Shown in pieces: positions 6,801 through 14,631 of a stretch of 24,011 bases of DNA (position 1 is the first letter of the stretch; every line of letters begins with the position of its first letter). The translations under genes and the position numbers were made by a program. The notes beneath the pieces are model-generated. The model was not told the origin of the DNA, ran no database searches, and saw only the letters and a list, made by a program, of their open reading frames with translations. The DNA comes from a virus: the IMG/VR virus record IMGVR_UViG_3300005295_000054, positions 1 to 24,011 of that record, one strand, 5' to 3'.

Positions 6801-7398
6801 CATACTTAGCAATTCTTGATTCAAGCTTACCTAATTTCTCAACAAGTTCAAGCGTACCGCTACCACTAACCAATACCTTTCTTGATGCTGATTCTAAACC
6901 TTGTTCTAATACCTTCTTAGTTGTGTTAGTGATGACTCTTGATCCCACTTGTATTCCACTTTTAATCAAACCAGTACCAAGATATGTTGTTGGATCAAGT
7001 GCAATATCACCAATGAATCCAATGATAGTTGTGGCTTTAGGATTTGCCATAGCCCAATCTGAATGTCTACGCCTGATAACATCTGAATAAGAAAGCTTTA
7101 GTCGCTTCTCAGGATCAAGTGTAAATGTTTCTGTAATAGCATCGGCTACTGCATCCAATATAGACTTAGATTCATCAGCTAAACTATCTGCAAACCTAGC
7201 AGAGCCGTATGAAGGACGCGCTAATACATCAAGTACAGGTGATAGAGTAGATAATACAGCCTGTGCGCCTGGAATTGAACCAATAGCAGAACCTATTTGT
7301 TCACCAATTCCTGATGTTTCTGGTGCTTGTGGTGAAAGCCTATCATAGGGATTGACAGGCTTTGCTTTATACAAACTATTGTAAGGATTATCAGGCAT
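3883..7398 (-). CDS. very large internal virion (DNA-ejection) protein, 1171 aa
   Basis: By size and position (last and longest gene after the tail genes) this corresponds to the large ejection protein of podoviruses, such as T7 gp16 in layout. The N-terminal 130 residues hold small hydrophobic and glycine-rich parts (GEQIGSAIGSIPGAQAV; IIGFIGDIALDPTTYLGTGLIKSG). Residues about 150-260 are charged coils. Around residues 800-850 is NHAAMVEDYGRMM followed by LFDYQRGLSSIEKNIIRRVVPFYTFQRFAIPFVLKE, a signature I know from large phage polyvalent/internal proteins (LPD38-like). No lysozyme or transglycosylase motif was spotted. The ATG directly follows a 15-mer and lacks a Shine-Dalgarno sequence. 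The protein is probably injected with the DNA to build the channel through the envelope. Confidence 0.75.
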   Translation of the reverse strand: MPDNPYNSLYKAKPVNPYDRLSPQAPETSGIGEQIGSAIGSIPGAQAVLSTLSPVLDVLARPSYGSARFADSLADESKSILDAVADAITETFTLDPEKRLKLSYSDVIRRRHSDWAMANPKATTIIGFIGDIALDPTTYLGTGLIKSGIQVGSRVITNTTKKVLEQGLESASRKVLVSGSGTLELVEKLGKLESRIAKYENPSITIGAKKQIEKELKDAGYFDAVRAKQDEIESFLNKLSEDKANAVTAATIAKKETLQDLKRIGDSRLPDELFTSEVRQRLDQRIVELANTRPELAKQIFEPKGVYLKVGLPFGKQKDVLRLIGIEPLANRIKALSSYIESSSALGAKAIGTVKAGQKLIGETFSRNYGLPEEYIGFRDELENQLGYLSDQMIRNTRKLFKDVDKEGRETIGETMHWVDDQTRLLEASKGAPLNDSEAAKVVQNGFERFRLDEKQMAIVSQMQQDYKEVALLEMRAGLLKNNLMNYSPRGYDIIEDVEDMTAITRGKYGSAVPQPYLASSKQRKFLTKEEAEAAGLVPEFDAALLYSHRLLSSQRALSIKQFKDSVTELFGAYEPRSTIAHTGILPTAITETNIPKRIVDDMKMIGESVYPSGINDTLKGWIRGFDRLQSWFKRGATTVRPSFATKQLFSNTIQAALVSGARAFKALDPRVAADAAILLGRAGKPLENIPAFLTNFISKHFTDNQGVDAILANRMVASKILGDNQLMNYAGDFKLKTALGEEYSGNELIQLAREKGIIRGFDATGEAFSQKLEREILREDNSYKNVVGALGKVWNHAAMVEDYGRMMLFLNGMRMGYSADGASKLVNKALFDYQRGLSSIEKNIIRRVVPFYTFQRFAIPFVLKETLSRPGNFTIMEKTMKTFEKLLISGEELNDAEVNIFNEKGNNYLLEQPRLLSGFGEDGKATINILNNLTPFDVLNFFTYDDQGQLDYKRTAERSILGALTPFIKVPLSKLVDRDFFTGKTIEQSSTLGNIEGSLGKILPQFAKDLMSWEDRTNLVTGKTTTYVNPFLSYYTMQFIPALRDVVNPLKDVELEGYVMGPLAGAMRILGEEISPVKTKQVDLKELGEYSMVRKEKEIKEAEAGLGSSKIKGSEALFEKHLNDLNNYIRLLSENSQARKNLAVRGVGINPNIPQDQVSSPIPQGEQTFK
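4595..4609. repeat. 15-mer motif site inside the 1171-aa gene
   Basis: GTTAAATTATTTAAA, first base off. It encodes ILNNL on the leftward strand. Confidence 0.75.
6680..6694. repeat. 15-mer motif site inside the 1171-aa gene
   Basis: CTTAATTTATTTAAA, first base off. It encodes FLNKL in the coiled region. Weaker two-mismatch copies at 4019-4033 and 5707-5721 break up the long stretch before it. Confidence 0.75.
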
Positions 7399-7413
7399 TT
7401 TAATTTATTTAAA
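7399..7413. repeat. 15-mer motif site, gene junction
   Basis: TTTAATTTATTTAAA, full match. It fills the gap between two ejection genes and touches the ATG of the 1171-aa gene. Confidence 0.88.
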
Positions 7414-8902
7414 ACTGTGTCAAAGCATAATTTAATCTACTTTGAATATCATTTATGATTTTCTGTACTGTATTTTTTTGTTCAGGTGTCTTTGCTCTCT
7501 TCATAGATTCCTGTGCAGCTTGCAATCTGGTTCGTAAATAGCCTACAGTTCCAGCTTTATCAAACCTTTCGCCTATAGCAGAAATACCTTTACCTATCCT
7601 ACTCTCCATAAAAGGAGTACTTGTAACACTCTCTTCAGTAAAAGTTGATGATGCAGTAGGTTTAATACCAAGTATTTCTATAGCTCTATTCTTTTCAGAC
7701 TGTGGAAGATCACTATTAAGTATTTGTTGCTTAACTTGTTCAGGTGTTTTAGTTTTCAAATCTTCTTTTATCTGATTTGTCAGTTGATCACCTTGTTCTA
7801 ACTTTTTATTAATAATATCTGTCTGTTGTTTTGTTTGACCAACAGCAGTATTAATCTGTAATATTCTTCTCTGTTGCTCAGCAATATTTTCAGCAGCAGG
7901 CAAAGCTATAGTAGTGTATTTCTCATTTATAGGAAGTTTATTAACTTCTTCAAGAGATATGATAGCACCACCAGGAGTTTTATAGAACTGAGTTTCCATA
8001 ATATCAAGCTTCTGTTTGGTTGCCCAATTCTGCATTGTATTATTGTAAGAAGCATTCTTTGCACTAATCATTGCAGCATTAGCACCTATCAATGCAGCTT
8101 GACCTCTTTGTCCAGATTCTTTAATATCTGCTCTTACCTTCGCTTCTGATAAATCTCTTTGTTCCTTAGCTTCATCAAATATAGCTTTATTAACAGCAAC
8201 AATTAATTCTTGTTCTTTAGTAGTAATAGGAGTAGGATCAATACCTGACTTCTTACTTACAACACTCTGCAATGTTGTAGGATCAGCATTAGGTACTAAA
8301 GCTTTAGCATTTGATTCCCACAATGCAGCATCTTTATATTTCTGTGGGAGTAAATCAATAACAGCCGCATTCTGTTTTCTTCTATTTCTTGCAGCCTCAT
8401 TCGCAGATTCAAAAGCTTCATTCTGTTCAAGTAAAGATTTATTACTAGCAAGTTGAATATCTGCTTCAGTTTGTTTCTGCTGTTTAAATAAATTAATTCC
8501 ACGCTGTTCTTTAGCAACTTCTTGTTTGAATAATCTTCCTTCTTTTCTAACCTCTGACTGTTCTCTTGCCATACCTTCAGCTCTCTGGAATCCAGCTTGC
8601 AGTGTAGCTTGATTGACAAGATTTTGTCTATTCTGTATTGCTTGTGTTGCTGCATTTCTTTCATCAGCTTTAGCTTTTAACTGTCCTTGTAACACAGCAC
8701 CTGGATCATTAGAAGCTGCAACAGCAGAAGCTTGAGCAATAGCAGTTAATATGCGCTCAAGTGTTCCCATTGGCTTTGCTCCTGTCAATGGTTGATTGTT
8801 TATGCCAGCAATCATTTCTTGTAAACGTGCGTATGGATCAGCCTGTTGTGGTTGATTCACATTTGGATTTAGAAAATCTAAATTCATAAAAGGAATTGGC
8901 AT
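7409..8902 (-). CDS. coiled-coil, Gln/Ala-rich probable ejection protein, 497 aa
   Basis: Composition is dominated by Gln, Ala, Glu and Lys. Long predicted helices run from about residue 75 to 180 (AKADERNAATQAIQNRQNLVNQ, EGRLFKQEVAKEQRGINLFKQQKQTEADIQ) and again from 240 to 400. The first 35 residues are proline- and asparagine-rich (MNLDFLNPNVNQPQQADPYARLQEMIAGINNQ). It lies between two other probable internal virion proteins, in the place of T7 gp15 or P22 gp20. No enzyme motif is seen. GGAGG sits six bases before the ATG. The call rests on position and composition. Confidence 0.6.
   Translation of the reverse strand: MPIPFMNLDFLNPNVNQPQQADPYARLQEMIAGINNQPLTGAKPMGTLERILTAIAQASAVAASNDPGAVLQGQLKAKADERNAATQAIQNRQNLVNQATLQAGFQRAEGMAREQSEVRKEGRLFKQEVAKEQRGINLFKQQKQTEADIQLASNKSLLEQNEAFESANEAARNRRKQNAAVIDLLPQKYKDAALWESNAKALVPNADPTTLQSVVSKKSGIDPTPITTKEQELIVAVNKAIFDEAKEQRDLSEAKVRADIKESGQRGQAALIGANAAMISAKNASYNNTMQNWATKQKLDIMETQFYKTPGGAIISLEEVNKLPINEKYTTIALPAAENIAEQQRRILQINTAVGQTKQQTDIINKKLEQGDQLTNQIKEDLKTKTPEQVKQQILNSDLPQSEKNRAIEILGIKPTASSTFTEESVTSTPFMESRIGKGISAIGERFDKAGTVGYLRTRLQAAQESMKRAKTPEQKNTVQKIINDIQSRLNYALTQF
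8483..8497. repeat. 15-mer motif site inside the 497-aa gene
   Basis: TTTAAATAAATTAAT, last base off. It encodes INLFK. Confidence 0.75.
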
Positions 8903-8903
8903 T

Positions 8904-9863
8904 TTATCCTCCGAAGCCTATTGTCGGTAAAGAAGAAGTTCCTGCACCACTAACCCCACCAAACAAACTGCCTCCAGCCACACCAGCACCTAAAGATGCA
9001 GCAGTTGTAACACCTTTCATTATATTATTAAACAAAGCTTGACGTTCTTGCATTCTCTTCATTTCATCAAACTGACGTATTTGCTCTTGCAATGTTCTAT
9101 AAAATTGATCGTTTTGATTAGTAACTTGTTCCTTCTGTACTCCAACTTGTGCGCCAGATACATCTCTATTTAATGACTGATTAAGTAAATTAAGAACAAA
9201 CTCTTGCATACCTTGATCTTGTGTTTGCTGTCCTTGAGTTAAGAATTGTTGAACTCCTAATTGTCTTTGTGCTTGCTGACCTTGTGCTTGACTTCTTACT
9301 AATCCTTGTCGTTGTTTCGCTTGTCCTAATATATCACCAGCAATAGAACTTGATCCAACACCTTGTCCAGTAAGTTGTGCAATTACAGTTCCAATCTCAT
9401 TATCAAATTGTTCTTGCAATGCTTGATCCTCAGCAGCTTTCATCTGTTGCAACAATGCTAGAGTTTGTGGATCAAGTTGTGACAATGCAAGTGGGTTTTT
9501 AAATAAATTAACTAGATTAGGTAGTAATGTATTTATTGCTGACTGCTCTCCTTTTGAAGAAGGAAGCACAGCAGGCCGATTAGTGGAAGATTCAGATACT
9601 TCACCTAATCTTGGATCAGTTCCACTAAGATTTCTAATAAGATTATGGATATATCCTTCTGGATCAGCATATGATACTTGCCCAGCAGTTCTACCAGTCA
9701 CCATACTTTCGTTGATTCCTGCTGGTAGTGGTATATTTCCATAAAACTTGCTAACTAAATCTTGATATTGTGGTGTACCATACACACTCTGCTGTGCTGC
9801 ACCTTTCAATCCCATTGATTTAGCTAACTTCTCTATCTCTAATTGAAATGGATTTAATGCCAT
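8904..9863 (-). CDS. Gln-rich probable ejection protein, 319 aa
   Basis: The N-terminal third is mixed (PFQLEIEKLAKSMG, GYIHNLIRNLSGTDP). The middle is an extreme Gln-rich helix (residues about 140-270: QALQEQFDNEIGTVIAQ, AKQRQGLVRSQAQGQQAQ). The last 40 residues form a glycine-rich hydrophobic segment (GVTTAASLGAGVAGGSLFGG) that could insert in a membrane. This layout, coil then glycine-rich hydrophobic tail, resembles the small ejection proteins of podoviruses (T7 gp14 or P22 gp7 type). Its ATG overlaps the previous stop as TAATG, with GAGG upstream. Confidence 0.6.
   Translation of the reverse strand: MALNPFQLEIEKLAKSMGLKGAAQQSVYGTPQYQDLVSKFYGNIPLPAGINESMVTGRTAGQVSYADPEGYIHNLIRNLSGTDPRLGEVSESSTNRPAVLPSSKGEQSAINTLLPNLVNLFKNPLALSQLDPQTLALLQQMKAAEDQALQEQFDNEIGTVIAQLTGQGVGSSSIAGDILGQAKQRQGLVRSQAQGQQAQRQLGVQQFLTQGQQTQDQGMQEFVLNLLNQSLNRDVSGAQVGVQKEQVTNQNDQFYRTLQEQIRQFDEMKRMQERQALFNNIMKGVTTAASLGAGVAGGSLFGGVSGAGTSSLPTIGFGG
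9498..9512. repeat. 15-mer motif site inside the 319-aa gene
   Basis: TTTAAATAAATTAAC, last base off. It encodes VNLFK. A weaker three-mismatch copy lies at 9180-9194. Confidence 0.75.
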
Positions 9864-10483
9864 TAGAACCTCGTTAAATTAATTAAAGCAACTGATTTTG
9901 TTACATCACCTAAGGTTGTTCCTTGTCCTCTAACTCTTATCACACTTGAATTGCTATCCATATTAGCTACTGTTAAACTACCACCCCTGGATATACATCT
10001 ACCACCAAACCCACCTACAACTGTTGGAGTACTGTCAACCTGGACTAAACCAGCTACTAACGTTATTGTGTATCGAACTGTTGTAGCATCAAATATACCA
10101 TATCTTATATGGAATTGCCAACCAAGATCATCAACATCAAATAACCCTGTTGTTTCTGCTGACTGTGCTGCAAATTCAGCAGCTAGGTTCTTATCATTAT
10201 TGTTAGTGTTGAAAAATCCACCGTAATAAACATCAAAGAAATCATTTGGTTTTAATGATCCTGCTGGTACGGTAAAACTATGTAAATCTGTCACTGCACC
10301 AGGAGCACCAGCAGCAGATTGAGTTAAACTAAAATTCTTATCAATGTTCTTAGCATATCCTTTTAAGAATACGTCTTGTGGAAAATTACCAGTTAAAGGT
10401 GGTGTTCCTCTTTGACCAATTAGACTATTAATATTTGGTAAATCTTTGTATCTTACAAATGATTCAGGAGAAAATAAAGACAT
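9863..10483 (-). CDS. beta-rich tail or receptor-binding-associated protein, 206 aa
   Basis: Not assigned to a family. After a polar N-terminus (SPESFVRYKDLPNINSLIG) the sequence shows the short alternating strands of a beta-sandwich (VTDLHSFTVPAGSLKPNDFFDVYYGGFF; WQFHIRYGIFDATTVRYTITLVAGLV; SVIRVRGQGTTLG). The gene follows the fibre-like genes and is joined by TAATG overlaps on both sides, with a good AGGAGG before its ATG. A fibre tip, capping or head-domain protein is plausible from fold type and position. Confidence 0.55.
   Translation of the reverse strand: MSLFSPESFVRYKDLPNINSLIGQRGTPPLTGNFPQDVFLKGYAKNIDKNFSLTQSAAGAPGAVTDLHSFTVPAGSLKPNDFFDVYYGGFFNTNNNDKNLAAEFAAQSAETTGLFDVDDLGWQFHIRYGIFDATTVRYTITLVAGLVQVDSTPTVVGGFGGRCISRGGSLTVANMDSNSSVIRVRGQGTTLGDVTKSVALINLTRF
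9873..9887. repeat. 15-mer motif site at the end of the 206-aa gene
   Basis: GTTAAATTAATTAAA, first base off. It lies in the last codons (LINLT) of the 206-aa gene, just upstream of the GAGG for the next. Confidence 0.8.
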
Positions 10484-10998
10484 TACATTCCTCCTGAAAC
10501 AACACCATCGTCTAGTGTTATTACTTCAACTTGAATATCTGATATAGTTGCTATTGCAGTTGCAGAATGTCCAACAGTAAAAGCTGAAGCTTGTATGAAA
10601 TCTCTAACGCGGACTTGTGTTAAATCTTGAGAAACTGAAAGACCTACACTAAAAACAGTTGGTCCTTGTGCGCTTGTCATATTAGTTCTTGATACTGCAA
10701 CGTTCCAAGCTCCACCACCATTTAAGCTATACTCTAAAGTAAATTGATTAGCACCAGTTGCACCGCTTCTAGTTCCATCGCTTGTATGCGTTATCTTTAA
10801 ATTTACAGCAGATTTAGGGCCAAATACATTAGCAATACCAGACCAAATACAAGTTTTAGTTTCATCATCTCCAATACCATCACCAGCAGCACTAGAAGTT
10901 GTAGATGCGTGTCCTGTGTTAGTAGGTCCAGTTACAGCAACACCACCTTGACCGGGATCAGGTGATGTGTTTGATGTTGTTGGTTTAATAACTAGCAT
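10483..10998 (-). CDS. beta-rich tail fibre or receptor-binding-like protein, 171 aa
   Basis: Rich in Ser, Thr and Gly with alternating strands (SAVNLKITHTSDGTRSG, ANQFTLEYSLNGGGAWNVAVS, DISDIQVEVITLD-like ending). The protein resembles a carbohydrate-binding-like jelly roll often seen in phage fibre modules. The first 45 residues are low-complexity (TTSNTSPDPGQGGVAVTG). No conserved enzymatic residues are seen. Its ATG overlaps a 15-mer and has no Shine-Dalgarno sequence. The stop joins the next gene as TAATG. Adsorption is the likely role, inferred from composition and place. Confidence 0.5.
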   Translation of the reverse strand: MLVIKPTTSNTSPDPGQGGVAVTGPTNTGHASTTSSAAGDGIGDDETKTCIWSGIANVFGPKSAVNLKITHTSDGTRSGATGANQFTLEYSLNGGGAWNVAVSRTNMTSAQGPTVFSVGLSVSQDLTQVRVRDFIQASAFTVGHSATAIATISDIQVEVITLDDGVVSGGM

Positions 10999-11012
10999 TT
11001 AATTAAATTAAG
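10998..11012. repeat. 15-mer motif site, gene junction
   Basis: TTTAATTAAATTAAG, last base off. It lies between two fibre-like genes and shares its first base with the start codon at 10996-10998. Confidence 0.82.
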
Positions 11013-11781
11013 TAGTTAGTTTTTGATAGCCTTCAATACCAATCCAAACGGATTTCTCTGTTTGACTTCCACCGATAGCAGCTTTAAAGAATGTAATAGT
11101 GTCACCAGGAGCTAACGTAAAATCAGCTATATCATTATAATAAACAACGTGTTGCGTGTTATTAGTGTTGTCAAGTGTAACGTTTCCTATATCAGCAGAA
11201 GCACCACCAGCAGAATTTCTTTTACGAATAGTATAGGTTAAAGTCTGTCCAGCAGTCCTACTGCCACTTGTCCATTTAATCCATAGTCTAGTAATCTTAA
11301 TTTCTACTGTATTATTAGGCGTAACCCAACCTTGCCTGTCTTCATTACTTAAAGTAGTAGCTGTTGGGTCAGCTTCAAACCCAACAGTAACACTAAACCA
11401 AACTCTGTGTGTAGCTAGTTGAGCAAAAGCAGCAGAATCTAAACCATCAAGTAAATCAGCATTTAAATTAGCTACTTTAGTAGTTGATGCTACCACAAAT
11501 GGAGCGGTACCAGTAGCAAGTAAAGATTCAAATTGTGCAAGATTATTTATCTTAGCTTTATCTACGCTATTCAATTGCCATATTTGCACAGGACCAGCAG
11601 CATTTAACTGATTTAAAGTTAATGCTGCAAGAGTAGGACTTGTTAATTTTATAATAGCTTCAACATTATTAGATGTTCCATTAAATAAATTAATAATCTG
11701 ATTAAAGTTATCCTTTAAATCATCAGCGTCTACTACTTCACCATTAGCTATTTGCGCTCCATTTAATAATGCTAATGCCAT
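11008..11781 (-). CDS. tail fibre-like protein, 257 aa
   Basis: The middle contains LNADLLDGLDSAAFAQLATH, matching the NADxLDGxxAsxF repeat found in many phage tail fibres. The N-terminal 60 residues (MALALLNGAQIANGEVVDADDLKDNFNQI) look like a virion attachment segment. The C-terminal 120 residues form a beta-rich domain (IKITRLWIKWTSGSRTAGQTLTYTIRKRN, DFTLAPGDTITFFKAAI), probably a jelly-roll head for receptor binding. The ATG overlaps the stop of the tail hub gene as TAATG, with GAGGA upstream. It should act at the cell surface during adsorption. Confidence 0.72.
   Translation of the reverse strand: MALALLNGAQIANGEVVDADDLKDNFNQIINLFNGTSNNVEAIIKLTSPTLAALTLNQLNAAGPVQIWQLNSVDKAKINNLAQFESLLATGTAPFVVASTTKVANLNADLLDGLDSAAFAQLATHRVWFSVTVGFEADPTATTLSNEDRQGWVTPNNTVEIKITRLWIKWTSGSRTAGQTLTYTIRKRNSAGGASADIGNVTLDNTNNTQHVVYYNDIADFTLAPGDTITFFKAAIGGSQTEKSVWIGIEGYQKLTT
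11680..11694. repeat. 15-mer motif site (two mismatches) inside the fibre gene
   Basis: ATTAAATAAATTAAT, both edge bases off, inner 13 exact. It encodes INLFN. A two-mismatch copy at 11603-11617 lies next to it. Confidence 0.6.
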
Positions 11782-13424
11782 TAAATTGTCCTCGCTTTTT
11801 TCCTAGTAAGCTTTGTATAATCAACCTGTAAGAATTTAAATATAAATCCTTCATTTGCTTGAGATGATGAGAATTCAAATGCTAATGTTCTAGCTTTCCT
11901 ACCATTAACATTCTTTTTAAATCTCTCCCAAATTACTTCTTCTCTAAAGAAATCTGATGCTGATCCATAAGTTGAAGTACCATATATTGCAGTACCATAC
12001 AAAGGTGGAGATATTCCAGTAAAGATAAAACTAAAATCATAATGACCATCTACATTTACATTATTGTTATAGAAATAACTTATAGAAAATGTTAAGATTT
12101 CAGATATTAAGTTTAAGGAACAACCAAATCTATTCCATAACTGACGAATCATTGGAGTATCACCAACATATGCTTTTGTCTTAATTAATTTAAGATAGTC
12201 TCCGCTATCATCTGCAAAAGTCTTAGTAGGATTAGATGGAGTATATTTATATATCTTAGTGTTTACACTAGCTACAGGATATGCACCTATGAGATATGTT
12301 TTGTAATCTCCATCTAATTTCTCACCAAAAGCTGTACCACAAATTAAACCATTAAACCTTACCCACCTTATTAATCCTTCTTTAATTCTTTGATAATCCA
12401 TAACATAAATTTCATTTACCCCTCTTGGTGAAAGAGTAGAAGGAATTGAAAGCCAGTATTGATTTACATCATCTAATACAAATGCGGTAACTTCTTCCAG
12501 TAATGCAGATGTCTTTTTTAAAATATTTAATTCTGCTATATTCTGTGATAAAATAGCAGATTTCAATTCACCATATTCGGATTGAGATAAACTAACAGCG
12601 CCACAATCAGATAAAAATACAACATCGTCTAATACAGGAAAAATAGTATGAGCAGATACACATCCTAAATTCTTAGTAAATACATCTACTCTAAGATTTG
12701 CTGGTATAGTAGCAGGAGATGATATTGGAGATACTACATTAATTTTTCTACGCTTGAATACAAAAAGTGCTCCCCTAAATACCTCTAAGCCTGTTATGAA
12801 ATCTCCATCGTTAGCATCAATATTTATTGTAATAGTTCCAGCATCACCTGTTGTTGACCAATCCTCTGGTAAATTTATTGCACTAGCTCTTAACTGATTT
12901 TGACTACCGCCTGTAGATGTTGCAAGCCAAACTCTTTCATTCCATACCCTAATATACTTAGCTTTTGGTGGCGAACCACCTAATGCAGCAGCAGTACCAG
13001 CATTATTAACTTTAACAGGATTATCACCAGATGTTGCTTTATTGACCCCTATTGCTAAATCTCCAAACATTGCCCATTGCCAAATTGTATTGTCAGGTAA
13101 TGTTAAAGCACCCGTAATATCTGTTATTGATGATCCATCCTCATTGCATTTAAATAATTTAGTTCCAGCAGTAAACAGAATAAGCACAGTACCATTTGAA
13201 TACTGCGCTCTGAATATAGAAGTTATTCTAGAAGTTGTCGAAGGTTGAATAAAAGATAATGCTCCTGTTCTTGTAACAAGATTACCTTCAATATCTAATT
13301 CAACATTTACTAAATCTTGTGCTGCTGTTGGTGGTAATTCTTCAGCAGGCAAAGATGTTATCATTCCATCTTGCCAAGATGTTTGTACCCTTGAATTACT
13401 TCTATTAATAACTTCTTGTGGCAT
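11781..13424 (-). CDS. tail hub/nozzle-like protein, 547 aa (P22 gp10 or T7 gp12 type position)
   Basis: The N-terminus INRSNSRVQTSWQDGMITSLPAEELPPTAAQDLVNVELDIEGNLVTRTG follows the opening of phage tail-stabilisation proteins, which begin with a discussion of bound data sources and then repeat beta blades. Repeated strands follow (WQWAMFGDLAIGVNK, YIRVWNERVWLATSTGG, FITGLEVFRGALFVFKRRKINVV), consistent with a beta-propeller. It lies directly after the head-tail adaptor, which is the expected order for a short-tailed phage. The C-terminal part (TAIYGTSTYGSASDFFREEVIWERF) is common in such proteins. The ATG touches a 15-mer and lacks a Shine-Dalgarno sequence. Confidence 0.7.
   Translation of the reverse strand: MPQEVINRSNSRVQTSWQDGMITSLPAEELPPTAAQDLVNVELDIEGNLVTRTGALSFIQPSTTSRITSIFRAQYSNGTVLILFTAGTKLFKCNEDGSSITDITGALTLPDNTIWQWAMFGDLAIGVNKATSGDNPVKVNNAGTAAALGGSPPKAKYIRVWNERVWLATSTGGSQNQLRASAINLPEDWSTTGDAGTITINIDANDGDFITGLEVFRGALFVFKRRKINVVSPISSPATIPANLRVDVFTKNLGCVSAHTIFPVLDDVVFLSDCGAVSLSQSEYGELKSAILSQNIAELNILKKTSALLEEVTAFVLDDVNQYWLSIPSTLSPRGVNEIYVMDYQRIKEGLIRWVRFNGLICGTAFGEKLDGDYKTYLIGAYPVASVNTKIYKYTPSNPTKTFADDSGDYLKLIKTKAYVGDTPMIRQLWNRFGCSLNLISEILTFSISYFYNNNVNVDGHYDFSFIFTGISPPLYGTAIYGTSTYGSASDFFREEVIWERFKKNVNGRKARTLAFEFSSSQANEGFIFKFLQVDYTKLTRKKARTI
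12180..12194. repeat. 15-mer motif site (two edge mismatches) inside the tail hub gene
   Basis: CTTAATTAATTTAAG; the edge pair C..G stays complementary, so the palindrome is kept. It encodes LKLIK. A further two-mismatch copy, TTTAAATAATTTAGT, lies at 13149-13163. Confidence 0.65.
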
Positions 13425-13438
13425 TTAATTAATTTAAA
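13424..13438. repeat. 15-mer motif site, gene junction
   Basis: TTTAATTAATTTAAA, full match. It overlaps the tail hub start codon by one base and fills the gap to the adaptor gene. Confidence 0.88.
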
Positions 13439-14123
13439 AGTGATTAGGATCAAGTCTAGCTAATTTTCGATCTCTAGTATTAGGTATATCTCTAGTTTGT
13501 AATCTAAGGTCATTAGCAGATTTAGCATTATCCTTGCCAAGCAATCTATCTAAAGTAGTATAGAATTGCTTAAGATATTTGTCAGATTGAATATCATTAC
13601 CGTCTTGTTCGTATATCTTAGATCGAACATAGTGTTTAATAGCACTAAACATCTGTCTTTGAACAGGAACATTAACATTACCTGTTATACTTAATGGATT
13701 AACAACACCAAGATATTCAATAGCATATGCTGCATCTGGAATAGAATTAAATTGTATTTTTAGTTGTGTGTCATCTGATTGAAATACAGAAGACTCCCAA
13801 AACCAGAATTGTGGTTTCTGAGTCTTCTCTAAATCCTCAGCTATACTATAAAGCATTTCGGCATCAAGATAATCAATCGGTTCATTGGTATCTTTAAATC
13901 GCATCTTTCTTATTTCAATCACATTCTGATCTACAGTATATACTGAATTTATAGTATCAGTTGTAAATTGCTTAGTACGCCTAAGCTCTTTCCAATCGTG
14001 AGCAAGAAGAAGTTCATCTATTCCTTCTTCTGTCCATTCCATAACAACGGCAAGATAGTCAGAATCAAGAGATGACTCATCTTGGTCACGTATCATCATT
14101 AATGCGAAATCTGATATAGTCAT
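13434..14123 (-). CDS. head-tail connector adaptor protein, 229 aa (P22 gp4 / T7 gp11 type)
   Basis: The N-terminus is helical (ISDFALMMIRDQDESSLDSDYLAVVMEWTEEGIDELLLAHDWKELRR), followed by TKQFTTDTINSVYTVDQNVIEIRKMRF, the helix-then-strand pattern of podoviral adaptor proteins that bind under the portal. A C-terminal helical region (FSAIKHYVRSKIYEQDG, KYLKQFYTTLDRLLGKD) fits the helical bundle. It lies upstream of the tail hub gene as expected. Start ATG has no Shine-Dalgarno in reach; a 15-mer ends eight bases before it. Role: connects portal and tail hub after packaging. Confidence 0.72.
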   Translation of the reverse strand: MTISDFALMMIRDQDESSLDSDYLAVVMEWTEEGIDELLLAHDWKELRRTKQFTTDTINSVYTVDQNVIEIRKMRFKDTNEPIDYLDAEMLYSIAEDLEKTQKPQFWFWESSVFQSDDTQLKIQFNSIPDAAYAIEYLGVVNPLSITGNVNVPVQRQMFSAIKHYVRSKIYEQDGNDIQSDKYLKQFYTTLDRLLGKDNAKSANDLRLQTRDIPNTRDRKLARLDPNHF

Positions 14124-14131
14124 TTAAGGAT

Positions 14132-14146
14132 TTTAATTTATTTAAA
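14132..14146. repeat. 15-mer motif site, gene junction
   Basis: TTTAATTTATTTAAA, full match, between the 136-aa gene (whose stop lies in it) and the adaptor gene. Confidence 0.88.
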
Positions 14147-14552
14147 AACTGTTGACCTGTCCTAGCCATTGAGTAGCAATCTCATCTTCAAATACAATCA
14201 AGTCTTCTTTGACAGGATGTGCTTCCCTCTTATGTTCAATTACTGCTTGAAGAACATCAGCTTTCTTAAAATCAGGAACTTTATACCAATTACCGTGCTT
14301 CTCTTCAGCAACATCAAAAGCACAAACATCACAAACCGATGGAGTAAGTTCTATTCGCTTACGCTTAGTAGTGAACTTATCAATAATCCAAGAACGAATA
14401 ATAAACCTTTTCCTAGCTGGTTTATCAATATTTGGTTTAATAACAACTTCACCTGGATTAACAGCAGGTTGCTGAAAACTCAAAACATTCTCTTGCTTAG
14501 GAGCAGTACTAACTGCCAAATTTAGTAGATCATTGTCAATATCAAGATTCAT
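14142..14552 (-). CDS. hypothetical protein, 136 aa, with Cys2-His2 pattern
   Basis: Not recognised. The N-terminal 45 residues are flexible and proline-rich (QQPAVNPGEVVIKPNIDKPARK). A basic middle (ARKRFIIRSWIIDKFTTKRKRIEL) precedes Cys74-x2-Cys77 (VCDVC). His107-x4-His112 (IEHKREAH) comes 29 residues later. This is a stretched Cys2-His2 arrangement that could hold one zinc ion. It is the first gene after the capsid-segment terminator, with AAGGA before the ATG. A small virion or head-completion protein is possible from its place. Confidence 0.65.
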   Translation of the reverse strand: MNLDIDNDLLNLAVSTAPKQENVLSFQQPAVNPGEVVIKPNIDKPARKRFIIRSWIIDKFTTKRKRIELTPSVCDVCAFDVAEEKHGNWYKVPDFKKADVLQAVIEHKREAHPVKEDLIVFEDEIATQWLGQVNSF

Positions 14553-14565
14553 ATTATCCTTTTAA

Positions 14566-14629
14566 GGAATTAAATTAATTAAAATAACTCCAAGTAAATA
14601 CGGAAAGAAATTTTAATTAATTTAATTCC
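14566..14629. promoter_or_regulatory. 20-bp perfect inverted repeat made from two facing 15-mer sites
   Basis: The left arm 14566-14585 (GGAATTAAATTAATTAAAAT) and the right arm 14610-14629 are exact reverse complements, separated by 24 bases. Each arm contains one 15-mer: 14569-14583 with its first base off, and 14612-14626 with its last base off. It lies 14 bases beyond the start codon of the 136-aa gene and next to the terminator of the capsid segment. It could be a double operator, loop out as a hairpin in leftward RNA, or mark a replication site. A smaller inverted repeat ACGGAA/TTCCGT uses the spacer and right arm (14600-14605 with 14626-14631). Confidence 0.7.
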
Positions 14630-14631
14630 GT

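Noticed and set aside
12517-12531. TTTAAAATATTTAAT as another motif site
   Set aside because: It breaks the fixed central positions of the consensus, so I left it out of the count.
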